64,000 nucleotides of DNA. It comes from Rothia terrae. Its GTDB lineage: Bacteria > Actinomycetota > Actinomycetes > Actinomycetales > Micrococcaceae. The stretch lies in assembly GCF_012396615.1 (NCBI RefSeq), contig NZ_JAAXPV010000010.1, positions 41,356 to 105,355 on the forward strand, read 5' to 3'. Made by a program: the position numbers and the translations under genes. Positions 28,932 to 38,788 of this stretch are shown one piece after another; within the stretch, counting starts at the first letter, position 1; every line of letters starts with the position of its first letter. Under the pieces are notes generated by a model. It made no database searches. It worked only from the letters and a program-made list of their open reading frames with translations, and had not been told where the DNA came from.

Positions 28932-29420
28932 ATGAAGGAATGGATTGAGAGCTTAGACCTGTGGGCTGCCATAACTGTCTTATGGGCAGTAGGGATTCTA
29001 CGAACGAGCATTATGTTTAGCTTGGGACACTTGGCCGCGGCAGGCGGTGCACGTTTTCAACGCATCCGGTCAGCTCTTGAACACCCGATTTACCGCAAAG
29101 CTCAAGCCTTCGTTAACCGCTGGGGCGCGCTGGCAGTGCCTGCCTGCTTTTTCACCGTGGGCTTTCAAACAGCGGTTATCGTCACCACAGGCTTTACTAA
29201 AATGCCACTGTCGCGATGGATTCCAGCGATGCTGGTGGGCACCTTTGTCTGGGGTGTTATCTACGGAACTGTAGGCATGGCAGTTGTCTGGGCCTGGCTT
29301 GAGCGTCCTTGGATTGCAACACCGATTATTCTTATTGCTGTAATTCTTGTGACGGTACGCCATTTTTACCGCAAAAAAGCTCGGAGAACCGGCAACGTGC
29401 AAGCGCACGACACCATCTAA
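28932..29420 (+). CDS. DedA/VTT-type membrane protein
   Basis: 162 residues with a short amphipathic N-terminus and hydrophobic segments at about 10-35, 65-90, 95-120 and 125-145. The segments VNRWGALAVPACFF and GFTKMPLSRWIPAMLVGTFVWGVIYGTVG resemble the VTT core of DedA proteins (re-entrant helices, with Arg and Gly conserved). Such proteins act in lipid-carrier recycling and membrane homeostasis. It is somewhat short for DedA, so the assignment is moderately sure. The next gene follows after 47 bases. Confidence 0.75.
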   Translation: MKEWIESLDLWAAITVLWAVGILRTSIMFSLGHLAAAGGARFQRIRSALEHPIYRKAQAFVNRWGALAVPACFFTVGFQTAVIVTTGFTKMPLSRWIPAMLVGTFVWGVIYGTVGMAVVWAWLERPWIATPIILIAVILVTVRHFYRKKARRTGNVQAHDTI

Positions 29421-29467
29421 TTCCCCCTGTCTGACCGCACCATTCCAGCCTTCAGAAAGAACTTTGT

Positions 29468-30397
29468 ATGACAGAACAAGCCGATGCAACGCGTCCTCTT
29501 TTGCACCCGAAACACGAGGAACTATTAGCCGACCTCCAAGTTTTTGAGCGCCTATCTGCCTACCGGCAACAAGAAAATCAGCTGGTGGTGGGCTTCGTTC
29601 CCGGCATGATGCCCGGTAAATGGTTTGGACGCTGGCACGAGAGATTTGGGCAGATTCGCTCGCTGGTTGAAATGCCGTTGAGCGAGAAAAACGGTCTTCG
29701 TGCTCTCGATGAGTTTGCCACGATGGTTCTTCTGCGACCGGAACATGAACCGGAATCTGCCGATAAGGATCGCTACCACCGGATTGAGCTTTACCGCGAG
29801 AAACAGGTGGTCGTGATGCCCACGGACCACGTGCTCACAGTACTTAATGAAGTGCCGGTGGCAGAGCTCGCCGAGGAATTTCTCCTGCAAGAGCCGCAGA
29901 CCGCACCGGAATGGGCCGAAGCCTCAGCGGAATATCGACAGCAGAATCCACAGAAACTCCCGCAGATGCGTCATACCAAGGACGCTATTGAGCTGGTTGC
30001 CGCCGGAATCGGCCTGCTGATTGTTCCGCTGTCGGTTGCTCGCATCTATCACCGTAAAGACCTCACCCACCGTGTGGTGCCCGATGCGGCAGAAACGTCT
30101 GTGGCGCTGGTGTGGAAGCGTCAGGTGCGTGAGGATGTTGAAGAAGCCATGGTGCAGGACTTCGTGGGTATCTGCCGAGGACGCACCGCATCCTCTGATC
30201 GCGGTAGTGACAGTAAGCAGACAGCGCTAGAGAAAAAACGCAAAGAAAAAGAAATTGCCCAGCGCAAGCGTCGTGCGGCTAATGCCCGTCGTGAGCTTGC
30301 CGATAAAAAGGCTCGGAACGCGCGCAAAAACGGGAATGCGCGTCAACATGCGGCGCAAAAGGCTAAGAGCAAGTCCGGCGGTAAAAAGCGCCGCTAA
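29468..30397 (+). CDS. LysR-type effector-binding domain protein lacking an HTH, with basic tail
   Basis: 309 residues. Residues about 38-235 resemble the periplasmic-binding-like effector domain of LysR regulators (QENQLVVGFVPGMMPGKW, VAAGIGLLIVPLSVARIYH). No N-terminal winged helix is present: only about 37 residues precede the domain. The last 70 residues are dominated by Lys, Arg and Ala and could bind nucleic acid or be disordered. A conserved actinobacterial type; function unknown. It is not a simple truncation, as the start has no upstream open frame. Confidence 0.75.
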   Translation: MTEQADATRPLLHPKHEELLADLQVFERLSAYRQQENQLVVGFVPGMMPGKWFGRWHERFGQIRSLVEMPLSEKNGLRALDEFATMVLLRPEHEPESADKDRYHRIELYREKQVVVMPTDHVLTVLNEVPVAELAEEFLLQEPQTAPEWAEASAEYRQQNPQKLPQMRHTKDAIELVAAGIGLLIVPLSVARIYHRKDLTHRVVPDAAETSVALVWKRQVREDVEEAMVQDFVGICRGRTASSDRGSDSKQTALEKKRKEKEIAQRKRRAANARRELADKKARNARKNGNARQHAAQKAKSKSGGKKRR

Positions 30398-30412
30398 AAA
30401 GATTCGGAAAAG

Positions 30413-30455
30413 ATAGCTGTGGGATTTGGTGAAAAATGCTAAATCCCACAGCTAT
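30413..30455. terminator. Bidirectional terminator between convergent genes
   Basis: A perfect 15-base stem, ATAGCTGTGGGATTT (30413-30427) and AAATCCCACAGCTAT (30441-30455), followed by TTTTGA on the plus strand. Confidence 0.85.
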
Positions 30456-30476
30456 TTTGACAGTGTCAGAAGTAAG

Positions 30477-31478
30477 TTAGCCTTCGGTAGCTCCGGTATC
30501 TTGCGGCATGGTGCTCGTTGCTCCAGCTTGTTGTGATGCCGTGTGATCCGGCACTGAGCGCACAACAGACTGATTGATGAGCGGGATATGGTAGCCGTTG
30601 TTATCCAGCGCCTGCTTGAGAGCAAGACGCAGGACGCGTGCAACCGCCCACTGCTCACTCGGCGCAGTTTTGACGGAGAGGCGAATGGTGAGAGCCTCAC
30701 CGCTGACTTTCTCAACGCCCCAAATTTCTGGTTCGCTCACTACACGGTCGCGAATGGCGTCTGTTGCGATTGCTTCTTTCGCGGCGTCCATAAGCACAGA
30801 ATTGACGTGCTCAATATCGGCATCGTAGGGCACAGGCATATCGATGTTGGTGCGCGCCCAGCCCTGAGATGAGTTGCCCACCCGCAGGATCTCACCGTTG
30901 GGCACGTGCCACAGTGTGCCGTTCGTGTCTCGAATTTGTGTGGTGCGCAGGCTCACTGCCTCAACTTCACCCGATGCCTCACCTACATCTACCCAGTCGC
31001 CAATGCCTAGCTGGTCTTCGGCGACAATAAAAATACCGGTCAAGTAGTCCTTAACTAGCGACTGAGCGCCAAAAGATAGCGCCACGCCGACAACGCCTGC
31101 TGACGCTAGCACCGGTGCAATATTGAAGCCCAAATCAGCGATGATCATGACAATTGCAACCGCCCAGATCACAATGGACGCCACAGAACGTAGAACCGAA
31201 CCCACCGTTTTAGCGCGTTGAGCCTGATGCGCGTTTGCCGTTTTGGTGTCTTGCGTCCAGCGCCCTCCATGAGATTTGCTGGATGCCGGAATAACGCGTG
31301 CTCGAGTGCCACGAGCAATCGAGTTGGTAATGTGTTTGATCGCGATCTGCATGAGAGCACTTGTCACCAGCGCAAGTACTAAGATCAGCACAATTCGCAA
31401 GGGCTTATTAACCCAAAAATCAAGAGAGCTGATGGATTGCAATACTTTATCGGCTGCAACAGTTAGTGAAGACGTCAT
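30477..31478 (-). CDS. MscS-family mechanosensitive channel
   Basis: 333 residues from the ATG at 31478 (an in-frame ATG at 31502 is the alternative; neither has a clear ribosome site). Three transmembrane segments in the first half are followed by the MscS pore motif LASAGVVGVALSFGAQSLVKDYLTG. The beta domain follows, with VEDQLGIGDWV-like EDQLGIGDWV. The C-terminus is Pro/Thr/Ser/Gln rich. The protein opens under membrane tension to release osmolytes during hypo-osmotic shock. Confidence 0.93.
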   Translation of the reverse strand: MTSSLTVAADKVLQSISSLDFWVNKPLRIVLILVLALVTSALMQIAIKHITNSIARGTRARVIPASSKSHGGRWTQDTKTANAHQAQRAKTVGSVLRSVASIVIWAVAIVMIIADLGFNIAPVLASAGVVGVALSFGAQSLVKDYLTGIFIVAEDQLGIGDWVDVGEASGEVEAVSLRTTQIRDTNGTLWHVPNGEILRVGNSSQGWARTNIDMPVPYDADIEHVNSVLMDAAKEAIATDAIRDRVVSEPEIWGVEKVSGEALTIRLSVKTAPSEQWAVARVLRLALKQALDNNGYHIPLINQSVVRSVPDHTASQQAGATSTMPQDTGATEG

Positions 31479-31619
31479 AAACGGAGATTCTGCCACAATC
31501 ATAGTTACGAGGCTAACCGGTTATTGCGGGCTCATCCCAAATAATTCACGGTGAATTACTAGATTCTATGGTTACTTTCAAGAATGCATCAGCGTGCGTA
31601 AAGCTTTAGTATTGAAACT

Positions 31620-32096
31620 ATGCCGCTTTCTATGGATACACGCCCCTCTGCTTACGCCGTCATTATCGAACAAGGCAAAATTCTGCTCACTCGTTGGGTG
31701 CCTTCTGACGGTAAAACTCCTGCATGGAGTCTGCCCGGTGGCGGTATAGACCCGGGGGAGCAACCTTATGACACCGTGGTTCGTGAGGTTTTTGAAGAGA
31801 CCGGGTACGACGCGGCCCCTGAGGATTTGCTCGGTGTGGATGCCGGCTACTTCGATCCCAACGCTGGCTCTGATCGCATCTTTTGTGCCCTGCGTATTGT
31901 GTATCGCGCCCATATCGAGGGTGGTACTTTGCGCCATGAAATTGGTGGCTCATCAGATCAAGCCAAATGGGTGCCTATTTCAGACCTCGACAAAATCCAA
32001 AAAGTACATCTGGTAGATGCAGCGGCAACCATGATGGGGTATGCGAACAGCACCGACTGGGCGCGTCGTTTTAGAGAACGTAAACTCGCTAAATAG
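31620..32096 (+). CDS. Nudix hydrolase
   Basis: 158 residues. The Nudix box is complete: GGIDPGE followed seven residues later by REVFEETGY, giving Gx5Ex7REUxEExGU. N-terminal strands SAYAVIIEQGKILLTRW are typical of nucleotide-diphosphate hydrolases. The substrate is unknown. It is 24 bases upstream of the osmolyte-binding lipoprotein gene and divergent from mscS. Confidence 0.93.
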   Translation: MPLSMDTRPSAYAVIIEQGKILLTRWVPSDGKTPAWSLPGGGIDPGEQPYDTVVREVFEETGYDAAPEDLLGVDAGYFDPNAGSDRIFCALRIVYRAHIEGGTLRHEIGGSSDQAKWVPISDLDKIQKVHLVDAAATMMGYANSTDWARRFRERKLAK

Positions 32097-32120
32097 CGCG
32101 GGAATTCAAGGGATATTGCA

Positions 32121-33245
32121 GTGAAGAAAATGCGTCGAGCGCGTGTTCTAACCGGTAGCGCACTTGCCGGTTTATTGGTGTTGAGCGGGTGTAGCCAGGC
32201 ATCGCCTACCATTCCTACCGACCCCAAGGGTTCGGACCTTGGCACCATTACTATTTCTTCTGGCATCTCTTCTGAAACTGAGATCGTTGCCAATATTTAT
32301 GCCCAAGCGCTTGAGCGAGCGGGGTACACGGTTGAAGTTACTGACACCGGCGATAGTCGCGATGACTACCTGACGGCAATGGAAAGCCCCCGAGATTCTT
32401 CCGGCGCTGAAGAAAGCACTGATAGTGCATCGGCATCTGATGAGACCGTGGTCAATGACCCAACCACCGTTGATATCACTCCTGACTACAGCGGTAACCT
32501 GCTACTCAAACTCACCAACGACGGTGAAATCAGCCCCTCCGATATTGAAAAAGAGCGTCAAGAAGAAACGGAAAGCCCTACGCCGGAGCCCACTGAAACC
32601 CTGCCCGGTCTGACTCAGTCACCCACTCCATCTCCCACAGGTAGCCCCCTCAACATCCGCGGGATGAACGGTAACGACATCACCTCAACTCTCGACCGCG
32701 TGCTACCCACCGGACTGAGCCTACTCGACGCCGCAAGCGCTGAAAACAAGGACGCCCTCGTCGTAACCCGTGTGACAGCGGCTAGATACGACATCAGCAC
32801 CATCAACGATCTTGCACAATACTGCGGAAAGCTTACTTTCGGCGGCCCAGAAAGCTTTAGCACCAGAAGCTACGGTCTACCCGGCCTCGCAGAGAACTAC
32901 AGTTGCAAACCCGCAAAGTTCATCGGCGAAGGCTCTCAACAAAAACTCGCCGACAACCTCGCCGACGACACCGTTCAAGTAGCAGATATCTACACGAGCT
33001 CACCCGACATCGTTGACAACAAGTTCATTGTGCTCGAAGATACTCAAAACAACTTTATTGCCCAAAACATTGTGCCCGTTGTCCGAGAAAACGAGTTGCC
33101 CAGTACCGCAAAAGACACCATCAACACCGTCTCAGCGAACCTGAAAACAACCGACCTCGTTCAGCTCAATAGACTCACCACCGGTGAGCACTCTATTACG
33201 ACACAAGAAGCGGCAAAATTCTGGTTAGACCACCTAACGGAGTAA
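32121..33245 (+). CDS. Orphan glycine-betaine/choline-type substrate-binding lipoprotein
   Basis: 374 residues. The N-terminus is a lipoprotein signal (MKKMRRAR, hydrophobic core, lipobox LSGC at about residues 21-24). The mature protein has the OpuAC/ProX fold: TITISSGISSETEIVANIYA, VDITPDYSGNLLL and, near the C-terminus, LTTGEHSITTQEAAKFWL. Between the lobes is an acidic then Pro/Ser/Thr-rich insert (ESPTPEPTETLPG and SPTPSPTGSP), unusual for the family. No permease or ATPase is adjacent, so partners must be elsewhere or it has another role. The GTG start is preceded by GGGATATTGCA. Confidence 0.88.
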   Translation: MKKMRRARVLTGSALAGLLVLSGCSQASPTIPTDPKGSDLGTITISSGISSETEIVANIYAQALERAGYTVEVTDTGDSRDDYLTAMESPRDSSGAEESTDSASASDETVVNDPTTVDITPDYSGNLLLKLTNDGEISPSDIEKERQEETESPTPEPTETLPGLTQSPTPSPTGSPLNIRGMNGNDITSTLDRVLPTGLSLLDAASAENKDALVVTRVTAARYDISTINDLAQYCGKLTFGGPESFSTRSYGLPGLAENYSCKPAKFIGEGSQQKLADNLADDTVQVADIYTSSPDIVDNKFIVLEDTQNNFIAQNIVPVVRENELPSTAKDTINTVSANLKTTDLVQLNRLTTGEHSITTQEAAKFWLDHLTE

Positions 33246-33255
33246 CCTAAATCTC

Positions 33256-34476
33256 ATGGCAGTATATAAGCAGTCGAAAAAGCTCCAGAACGTTCTGTAC
33301 GATATCCGCGGTCCGCTCCTTGAAGAAGCAGAGCGCATGGAATCCCGCGGTCAACGCATCCTCAAGCTGAATATCGGTAACCCCGCGCCCTTCGGCTTTG
33401 AAGCCCCGGACGCCATCATGATGGACATTATCCGTCACCTACCCGAAACCCAGGGGTACTCAGACTCTCGCGGTCTCTATACAGCGCGTACTGCCATCAT
33501 TCAGTACTACCAGAACAAGGGAATCATGGACATCGAACCCACCGATGTCTACCTCGGCAACGGCGTCTCAGAACTTATCCCCATGACCCTGCAGGCACTG
33601 TGCGATCAGGGCGATGAAATTCTCGTGCCCATGCCCGACTACCCGCTGTGGACGGCATCCACCGCGCTCGCTGGCGGCACTCCTGTGCACTACCGTTGCG
33701 ATGAAGAAAATAACTGGTTCCCGGACGTTGAAGACATCAAGTCGAAGATTACGTCTAAAACCAAGGGCATCGTTATCATCAACCCCAACAACCCCACCGG
33801 CGCAGTCTACTCCAAGGAGATTCTGCAGGAGATTATTGATGTGGCCCGCGAGTACAACCTCATTGTTTTCGCTGACGAGATTTACGAGAAAATTACCTAT
33901 GATGGCGCTGAGATGGTTCACGCCGCAACAGTGTGCGACGATGACGTGCTGTGCTTGACCTTCTCAGGCCTATCTAAGGCGTATCGCGTGTGTGGCTACC
34001 GCGCAGGCTGGGTAGCTATTACCGGTCCCAAGTGGCAGGCAACCGACTACCTCGAAGGTATTCAGCTGCTCGCATCTATGCGCCTGTGCGCCAACGTACC
34101 CGCACAGCACGCTATACAGACCGCCTTGGGTGGATACCAGTCCATCAATGAGCTTCTGGTACCTGGCGGACGTCTGAAAGAACAGCGCGATTTGAGTTAC
34201 AAGATGCTCAGCGAGATGGACGGCGTGACCGTTAACCAAGCTGACGGCGCGCTCTACCTGTTCCCCAAGTTAGATACTGACAAGTTCAATATCACCTCGG
34301 ACGATCAGTTTGCCCTGGACCTGTTGCACGATCAGAAGATTCTCATTAGCACCGGTAGCGCTTTCAACTGGGACGCTCCCGACCACTTCAGACTGGTCTT
34401 CCTGCCCGATACGCAGACTCTGCACTCGGCACTTGAACGACTAGGAAACTTCCTGTCTGAATATAAACAGAACTAA
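33256..34476 (+). CDS. PLP-dependent aminotransferase (alanine transaminase type)
   Basis: 406 residues, fold-type I. LNIGNPAPFGFEAP at the N-terminus, INPNNPTGAVYS, FADEIYEKITYDG, and the PLP Lys in FSGLSKAYRVCGYRAGW match the AlaA/AlaT class that transfers amino groups between alanine or valine and 2-oxoglutarate or pyruvate. It starts 10 bases after the lipoprotein gene, so transcription is probably shared, though the functions are not obviously linked. It ends at the hairpin at 34493-34523. Confidence 0.93.
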   Translation: MAVYKQSKKLQNVLYDIRGPLLEEAERMESRGQRILKLNIGNPAPFGFEAPDAIMMDIIRHLPETQGYSDSRGLYTARTAIIQYYQNKGIMDIEPTDVYLGNGVSELIPMTLQALCDQGDEILVPMPDYPLWTASTALAGGTPVHYRCDEENNWFPDVEDIKSKITSKTKGIVIINPNNPTGAVYSKEILQEIIDVAREYNLIVFADEIYEKITYDGAEMVHAATVCDDDVLCLTFSGLSKAYRVCGYRAGWVAITGPKWQATDYLEGIQLLASMRLCANVPAQHAIQTALGGYQSINELLVPGGRLKEQRDLSYKMLSEMDGVTVNQADGALYLFPKLDTDKFNITSDDQFALDLLHDQKILISTGSAFNWDAPDHFRLVFLPDTQTLHSALERLGNFLSEYKQN

Positions 34477-34492
34477 ATACTGTATCTACATC

Positions 34493-34523
34493 ATGGGGCG
34501 AACACTCGATGCGTTCGCCCCAT
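34493..34523. terminator. Terminator between aminotransferase and xseB
   Basis: Perfect 11-base arms ATGGGGCGAAC (34493-34503) and GTTCGCCCCAT (34513-34523), then TTTTTATA. It serves the plus-strand gene and perhaps the convergent xse genes. Confidence 0.85.
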
Positions 34524-34538
34524 TTTTATATCCGAAAG

Positions 34539-34799
34539 CTATGAGCCGTGGTTTTCAGCGTGATTGGGCTCAGCCCTTGCCGCGGCAAGACGAGCCTGCG
34601 CACCGTCCAACCACGCTTCACAGCGGGCTGCCAAGGCCTCGCCGCGCTCCCACAACGCAATGGATTCTTCAAGAGACGACGTACTGGATTCCATGCGGGT
34701 AACAACCTGCATCAGTTCTGTACGTGCCTGCTCGTAGGTAAGTTCCTCTGCCGGGGTGCCGCCGGTGGAATCATTGAAAGTAATGTTGTTCTCGCTCAT
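34539..34799 (-). CDS. xseB: Exodeoxyribonuclease VII small subunit
   Basis: 86 residues. The core LTYEQARTELMQVVTRMES followed by SSLEESIALWERGEALAARCEAWL is the XseB signature, two antiparallel helices. It joins XseA in the nuclease that degrades single-stranded DNA into oligonucleotides. It follows xseA after 19 bases on the same strand. Confidence 0.96.
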   Translation of the reverse strand: MSENNITFNDSTGGTPAEELTYEQARTELMQVVTRMESSTSSLEESIALWERGEALAARCEAWLDGAQARLAAARAEPNHAENHGS

Positions 34800-34818
34800 A
34801 ATGTGCCTTTCCTAAAAA

Positions 34819-36108
34819 TTAGATATTCGATTCAAAAACAGTGGTGATATTAGCCTTCGCGGAACCCTGAGCCGCACGAATCATAACCTCAGTGCCCTCA
34901 GCCAAAGCGGCGGCGTCACGTACAAGCTCGCCAGCATCCGTCTGCACCACCGCGTACCCGCGTTCAAGTGTTCGCTGCGGTGAAAGAGCGGTGACGCGCG
35001 CTCGCAACTGCATGATATTCTCGCGACCTCGCAGCACCTGAGTTTGTGCCGCCATGTGCAGGCGCGACCGCAGACGTTCGAGATCTTCTTCGCGAGCTAG
35101 TAGCGTTGAATCCGGGGTGGCCAGTACAGGGCGCGATCGAATCTGTACCAGTGCGTACCGTTCATTTTCAATGAACTGCTGCACGGAGCGTTCGATATAG
35201 TCACGTGCCTGAACGATGCGTTGTTTCTCATCAGCAACATCGGGCACGATGCGTTTACCCGCGTCCGTGGGAGTGGACGCGCGAACATCGGCAACAAGAT
35301 CGAGGATGGGGTTATCTGCCTCATGTCCGATAGCTGAAACCACGGGCGTGCGAGCAGTAGCAACAGCCCGAACCATTGCTTCTTCGCTGAAAGGCAGAAG
35401 ATCTTCGAGTGAGCCACCGCCACGAGCAATCACAATCACGTCAACCTCGGGGTGAGCATCTAATTCTGCAAGAGCCGCCGTTACCTCACGCACAGCGTGA
35501 ACACCTTGCACAGCTACCTCTCGCACCTCAAAATTGACTGCTGGCCACCGCAAAGAGGCGTTGCGAATAACGTCCTTCATCGCATCGGAATCTCTACCGG
35601 TAATCAAACCAATGCGGTGAGGTAAGAGCGGGAGCGGTTTTTTCAGATGATCGGCAAAAAGTCCCTCTTGCGCTAGAGCCTGTTTGAGCTTCTCAATACG
35701 CTCTAACATCGAACCTGTACCCACAGGGCGGACGTCGCGTCCTAACATCGATAAACGGCCGGTCTTAACCCAAAAATCAGGCTTAAGCTGAATGACCACA
35801 CGCTGACCGCGCTCAAGATTTCCCTGCACCTTAGCCATTTCCTGGCCGAACAAGGTAACGGACACCGAGATTTCTTCATCGACATCTCGCAAGGTTAGAT
35901 AGGTGACGCGGGCACGCTTATTGAGCTCAATAATCTGACCCTCAACCCAGGTCGGTGAAGAGCGGGCAATATACTCATGCAACTTGGTCGAAAGCACACG
36001 CAACGGCCACGGGTTCTCGGGCGTAGTAGAACCGGCGGTCGGCGCCAAAATACGCTGAGCATCGGGTACTGGCACCTCGCCGGGAGCTGGTTCAAAAGAT
36101 TGGGGCAT
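34819..36108 (-). CDS. xseA: Exodeoxyribonuclease VII large subunit
   Basis: 429 residues from the ATG at 36108 (AAGG 9 bases before; an open frame extends to 36213 but contains no typical N-terminus). An OB-fold domain (about 25-115) precedes the catalytic block with IGLITGRDSDAMKDV, VIVIARGGGSLEDLLPF and AIGHEADNPILDLVADVRASTPTDA. The C-terminal helical region binds XseB. It works in mismatch and damage repair by degrading single strands. The gene is divergent from a membrane protein gene. Confidence 0.96.
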   Translation of the reverse strand: MPQSFEPAPGEVPVPDAQRILAPTAGSTTPENPWPLRVLSTKLHEYIARSSPTWVEGQIIELNKRARVTYLTLRDVDEEISVSVTLFGQEMAKVQGNLERGQRVVIQLKPDFWVKTGRLSMLGRDVRPVGTGSMLERIEKLKQALAQEGLFADHLKKPLPLLPHRIGLITGRDSDAMKDVIRNASLRWPAVNFEVREVAVQGVHAVREVTAALAELDAHPEVDVIVIARGGGSLEDLLPFSEEAMVRAVATARTPVVSAIGHEADNPILDLVADVRASTPTDAGKRIVPDVADEKQRIVQARDYIERSVQQFIENERYALVQIRSRPVLATPDSTLLAREEDLERLRSRLHMAAQTQVLRGRENIMQLRARVTALSPQRTLERGYAVVQTDAGELVRDAAALAEGTEVMIRAAQGSAKANITTVFESNI

Positions 36109-36237
36109 GTCTACAACCTTAAAGGCAACCCCTGACAATATAAGAGCCTTCGCGAAAATAGCGCGAAAATTCTCGCAAAAAATCAGCTCACCGCGCATCC
36201 CTAGCCTGCGCACAGAAACACCCTGTACTTTAAAAAC

Positions 36238-37554
36238 ATGCCATCACAGCAAAACCGATTCGAAGATCCGGACGCTACAGAAATTTTTTCTGCCGCGGTC
36301 GATGACCACACGCGTCCTATGAACACCACTGAACAATCCTTGCCCAAGGTAACTCCGCTCAACGACGACTACGGTGATGGCAACTGGGAGAACCCTGAAG
36401 TACCTGCCTACACACAGGACAGCGATTACGCACAACATCATCAAAGCGTTGCGGCATACTCTGCGCCGGTAGCTCAGCCAGTCAAGCCGAGTCCTCAGGC
36501 TTTTTATCCTGCGCATCATCAGGTGTCTCATAACTATGCCGAGCAACTTCACAGTTATATACGCAACGAAGAAGTACAAGAAGTAGCGGCTTACTCGCCT
36601 GAAAGAAGGACGCGCCGCGCTCCCATTCTTGCCAAGACGCGTCGTGCCCTGTGCATAATATTGGCCCCATTTTTCTTACTGTCTGGTGTAGCCAGCGCAC
36701 TGGCCTACTGGACACAGCAGACTATCATCGATCCGCAAGGTTTCAGCCAGATTAGCTCGTCGATGGCTCACAACGCTGATTTTCAAAGTTCACTGGCGAA
36801 CTCTGTGGCAGATGACGTCATGAACTCATCGAGCGTTCAGAGCGTGCTAGGCGATGGTAACTCAACGGCCTGGTACGGTAGCGCGCAGAACTGGTTGCAC
36901 GATCAAGTGAATACGACCGTTCATGATTCAGCTCAAGCTGTGGTGACGAACGACAACTATCCGCAGACCTGGGAAACCGTCATGAACGATACCCATAACT
37001 ACTTATTTAACGGCGAAGTAAAACCTGCAGCGCTGGATCTGAACTACCTGTATGACCAGGTGGATCAGACTATCGGGCAACCGCTTGGCATCGATATCAA
37101 TGCTGACGCCGATCAAAAATTGGTTCTGCTGGATGGATCGGACGGCGGGTACCCCATTAACTCGTTTGCTCAGCGTCTGACAAACTTTGCAGCAAGTTGG
37201 AAAATACTGACAGGAATTACAGCGGCTCTTGGGCTGGCGATGTTTGCTCTGTGGCCGAAAAATCGCTTCTTGTTCACCGCGATTGTTGGATTTATCGGCG
37301 CTGCTATCCTCTGGATTTTTTCGATGCTCGCATCCGGCGCGACATGGGGATTGGGGTCACTGAACATACCCACCGACACCGGTAAAACATTCATGAACCA
37401 GCTGGTGCAAACCCTCTCAGGCTCAGTTGCCGAATTCGCCAAAATGCTGGCTACTAACGTCGCTCTTGTTTCAGCGGTATGCCTGCTTCTTGCCATTGCA
37501 ATAAGCGTTGTATCTTACGGTGTCAGAGCCACCACATCGGCACGCACCCGCTAA
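36238..37554 (+). CDS. Hypothetical membrane protein, three spans, long cytosolic N-terminus
   Basis: 438 residues. The first 130 are polar, with many Gln, Asp and His, ending in a basic patch ([16 protein letters not shown]). A transmembrane span at about 137-160 leads to an external domain (about 165-320) rich in Ser, Asn and Gln. Two or three hydrophobic spans lie at about 320-370 and 405-430. No catalytic motif was recognised. The layout suggests a cell-envelope protein. It lies 23 bases upstream of ispH and may be co-transcribed with it. The start lacks a good ribosome site, so a later ATG is possible. Confidence 0.75.
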   Translation: MPSQQNRFEDPDATEIFSAAVDDHTRPMNTTEQSLPKVTPLNDDYGDGNWENPEVPAYTQDSDYAQHHQSVAAYSAPVAQPVKPSPQAFYPAHHQVSHNYAEQLHSYIRNEEVQEVAAYSPERRTRRAPILAKTRRALCIILAPFFLLSGVASALAYWTQQTIIDPQGFSQISSSMAHNADFQSSLANSVADDVMNSSSVQSVLGDGNSTAWYGSAQNWLHDQVNTTVHDSAQAVVTNDNYPQTWETVMNDTHNYLFNGEVKPAALDLNYLYDQVDQTIGQPLGIDINADADQKLVLLDGSDGGYPINSFAQRLTNFAASWKILTGITAALGLAMFALWPKNRFLFTAIVGFIGAAILWIFSMLASGATWGLGSLNIPTDTGKTFMNQLVQTLSGSVAEFAKMLATNVALVSAVCLLLAIAISVVSYGVRATTSARTR

Positions 37555-37577
37555 AAATTCCTATTAGGATAGAGACT

Positions 37578-38678
37578 ATGTCTGCACTTTCAGTCGAAAA
37601 CAATTCTGTTTCTCTCGGTCTGCCCCATGTACCGCGCGTCCGTCGTACTCGCGAAGAAGTTGAGGTGGCAGCCCCTGTACTCGGTGAGAAGAAGGTTCTT
37701 CTTGCTGCCCCTCGCGGTTACTGCGCTGGCGTTGACCGCGCGGTGATTGCAGTTGAAAAGGCTTTGGAACACTACGGCGCTCCTGTGTACGTGCGCAAGC
37801 AGATTGTGCACAACCGCCACGTGGTTGAGACATTAGAGGCGCAGGGCGCAATTTTTGTGGACGATGTTGATGAGGTTCCCGAGGGCTCAGTCACCGTGTT
37901 CTCAGCGCACGGTGTCTCACCCGCTGTGGTGAACTCGGCTGCTGAACGCCAGCTCAACACTATTGACGCGACCTGCCCGCTGGTGAATAAGGTTCACCGC
38001 GAAGCTGTGCGTTTTGCAAAGCAGGACTACGACATTCTGCTGATTGGTCACACCGGTCACGAAGAAGTTGAAGGCACCGCTGGTGAGGCTCCCGAACACA
38101 TCCAGATTGTGAATTCACCTGATGAAGTTGACCAGGTAACAGTACGCGATCCTGAGAAGGTTGTGTGGCTGTCGCAGACCACTTTGTCTGTCGATGAGAC
38201 CCTTGAAACCGTTGAGCGTCTCAAAGAGCGTTTTCCCTCGTTGCAGAACCCGCCGTCAGACGACATCTGCTACGCGACCTCAAACCGTCAGGGCGCTATC
38301 AAGGAGATCGCTCCCAACGCCGATTTGGTGATTGTTGTGGGATCCACCAACTCATCAAACTCAGTGCGTTTGAAAGAGGTCGCCCTGGAGTACGGTGCAA
38401 AGCAGGCATACCTGGTCGACTTCGCCCACGAGGTAGATGAGGCATGGTTTGAAGGCGTAGCAACGGTTGGTGTAACTTCCGGCGCCTCTGTGCCCGATGT
38501 TCTCGTGCAGGACGTGTTGCGTCTGCTGTCAGATTACGGGTACTCAAGCGTTGAAGAAGTTGAGACCGCTAAAGAAGACATTCTCTTCTCCCTGCCTAAG
38601 GAACTGCGGTCTGCGCTAAAGGGTACTGAAGCCGAAGGACGCCAGCTAGGCGGACGCGGCTCGAAGCCAACTCGCTAG
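37578..38678 (+). CDS. ispH: 4-hydroxy-3-methylbut-2-enyl diphosphate reductase
   Basis: 366 residues from the ATG at 37578 (AGGATAGAG precedes). The three Fe-S cluster cysteines lie in [23 protein letters not shown] and [12 protein letters not shown], with SSNSVRL near the C-terminus. It makes IPP and DMAPP in the last step of the non-mevalonate isoprenoid pathway, needed for menaquinone and carrier lipids. The N-terminal extension of about 35 residues is non-conserved. Confidence 0.97.
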   Translation: MSALSVENNSVSLGLPHVPRVRRTREEVEVAAPVLGEKKVLLAAPRGYCAGVDRAVIAVEKALEHYGAPVYVRKQIVHNRHVVETLEAQGAIFVDDVDEVPEGSVTVFSAHGVSPAVVNSAAERQLNTIDATCPLVNKVHREAVRFAKQDYDILLIGHTGHEEVEGTAGEAPEHIQIVNSPDEVDQVTVRDPEKVVWLSQTTLSVDETLETVERLKERFPSLQNPPSDDICYATSNRQGAIKEIAPNADLVIVVGSTNSSNSVRLKEVALEYGAKQAYLVDFAHEVDEAWFEGVATVGVTSGASVPDVLVQDVLRLLSDYGYSSVEEVETAKEDILFSLPKELRSALKGTEAEGRQLGGRGSKPTR

Positions 38679-38697
38679 GCTTTCGCCTGAGCGTAAG

Positions 38698-38735
38698 AGG
38701 TACCGTAGGTTCAAGGCTGAACGTACGGTACCTCA
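38698..38735 (+). terminator. Strong terminator after ispH
   Basis: GAGGTACCGTA (38698-38708) pairs with TACGGTACCTC (38725-38735), with GTTCA/TGAAC continuing the stem inward, then ATTTATTTG. Almost fully paired over 38 bases. Confidence 0.85.
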
Positions 38736-38788
38736 TTTATTTGTAGAGAAATTATGCACACATTGACCACAGCATTCAGGAATACCAC

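Noticed and set aside
28932..29420. Iron-transport role for the gene behind the possible iron box
   Set aside because: The protein has a DedA-like fold without transporter or haem motifs; the box match is weak.
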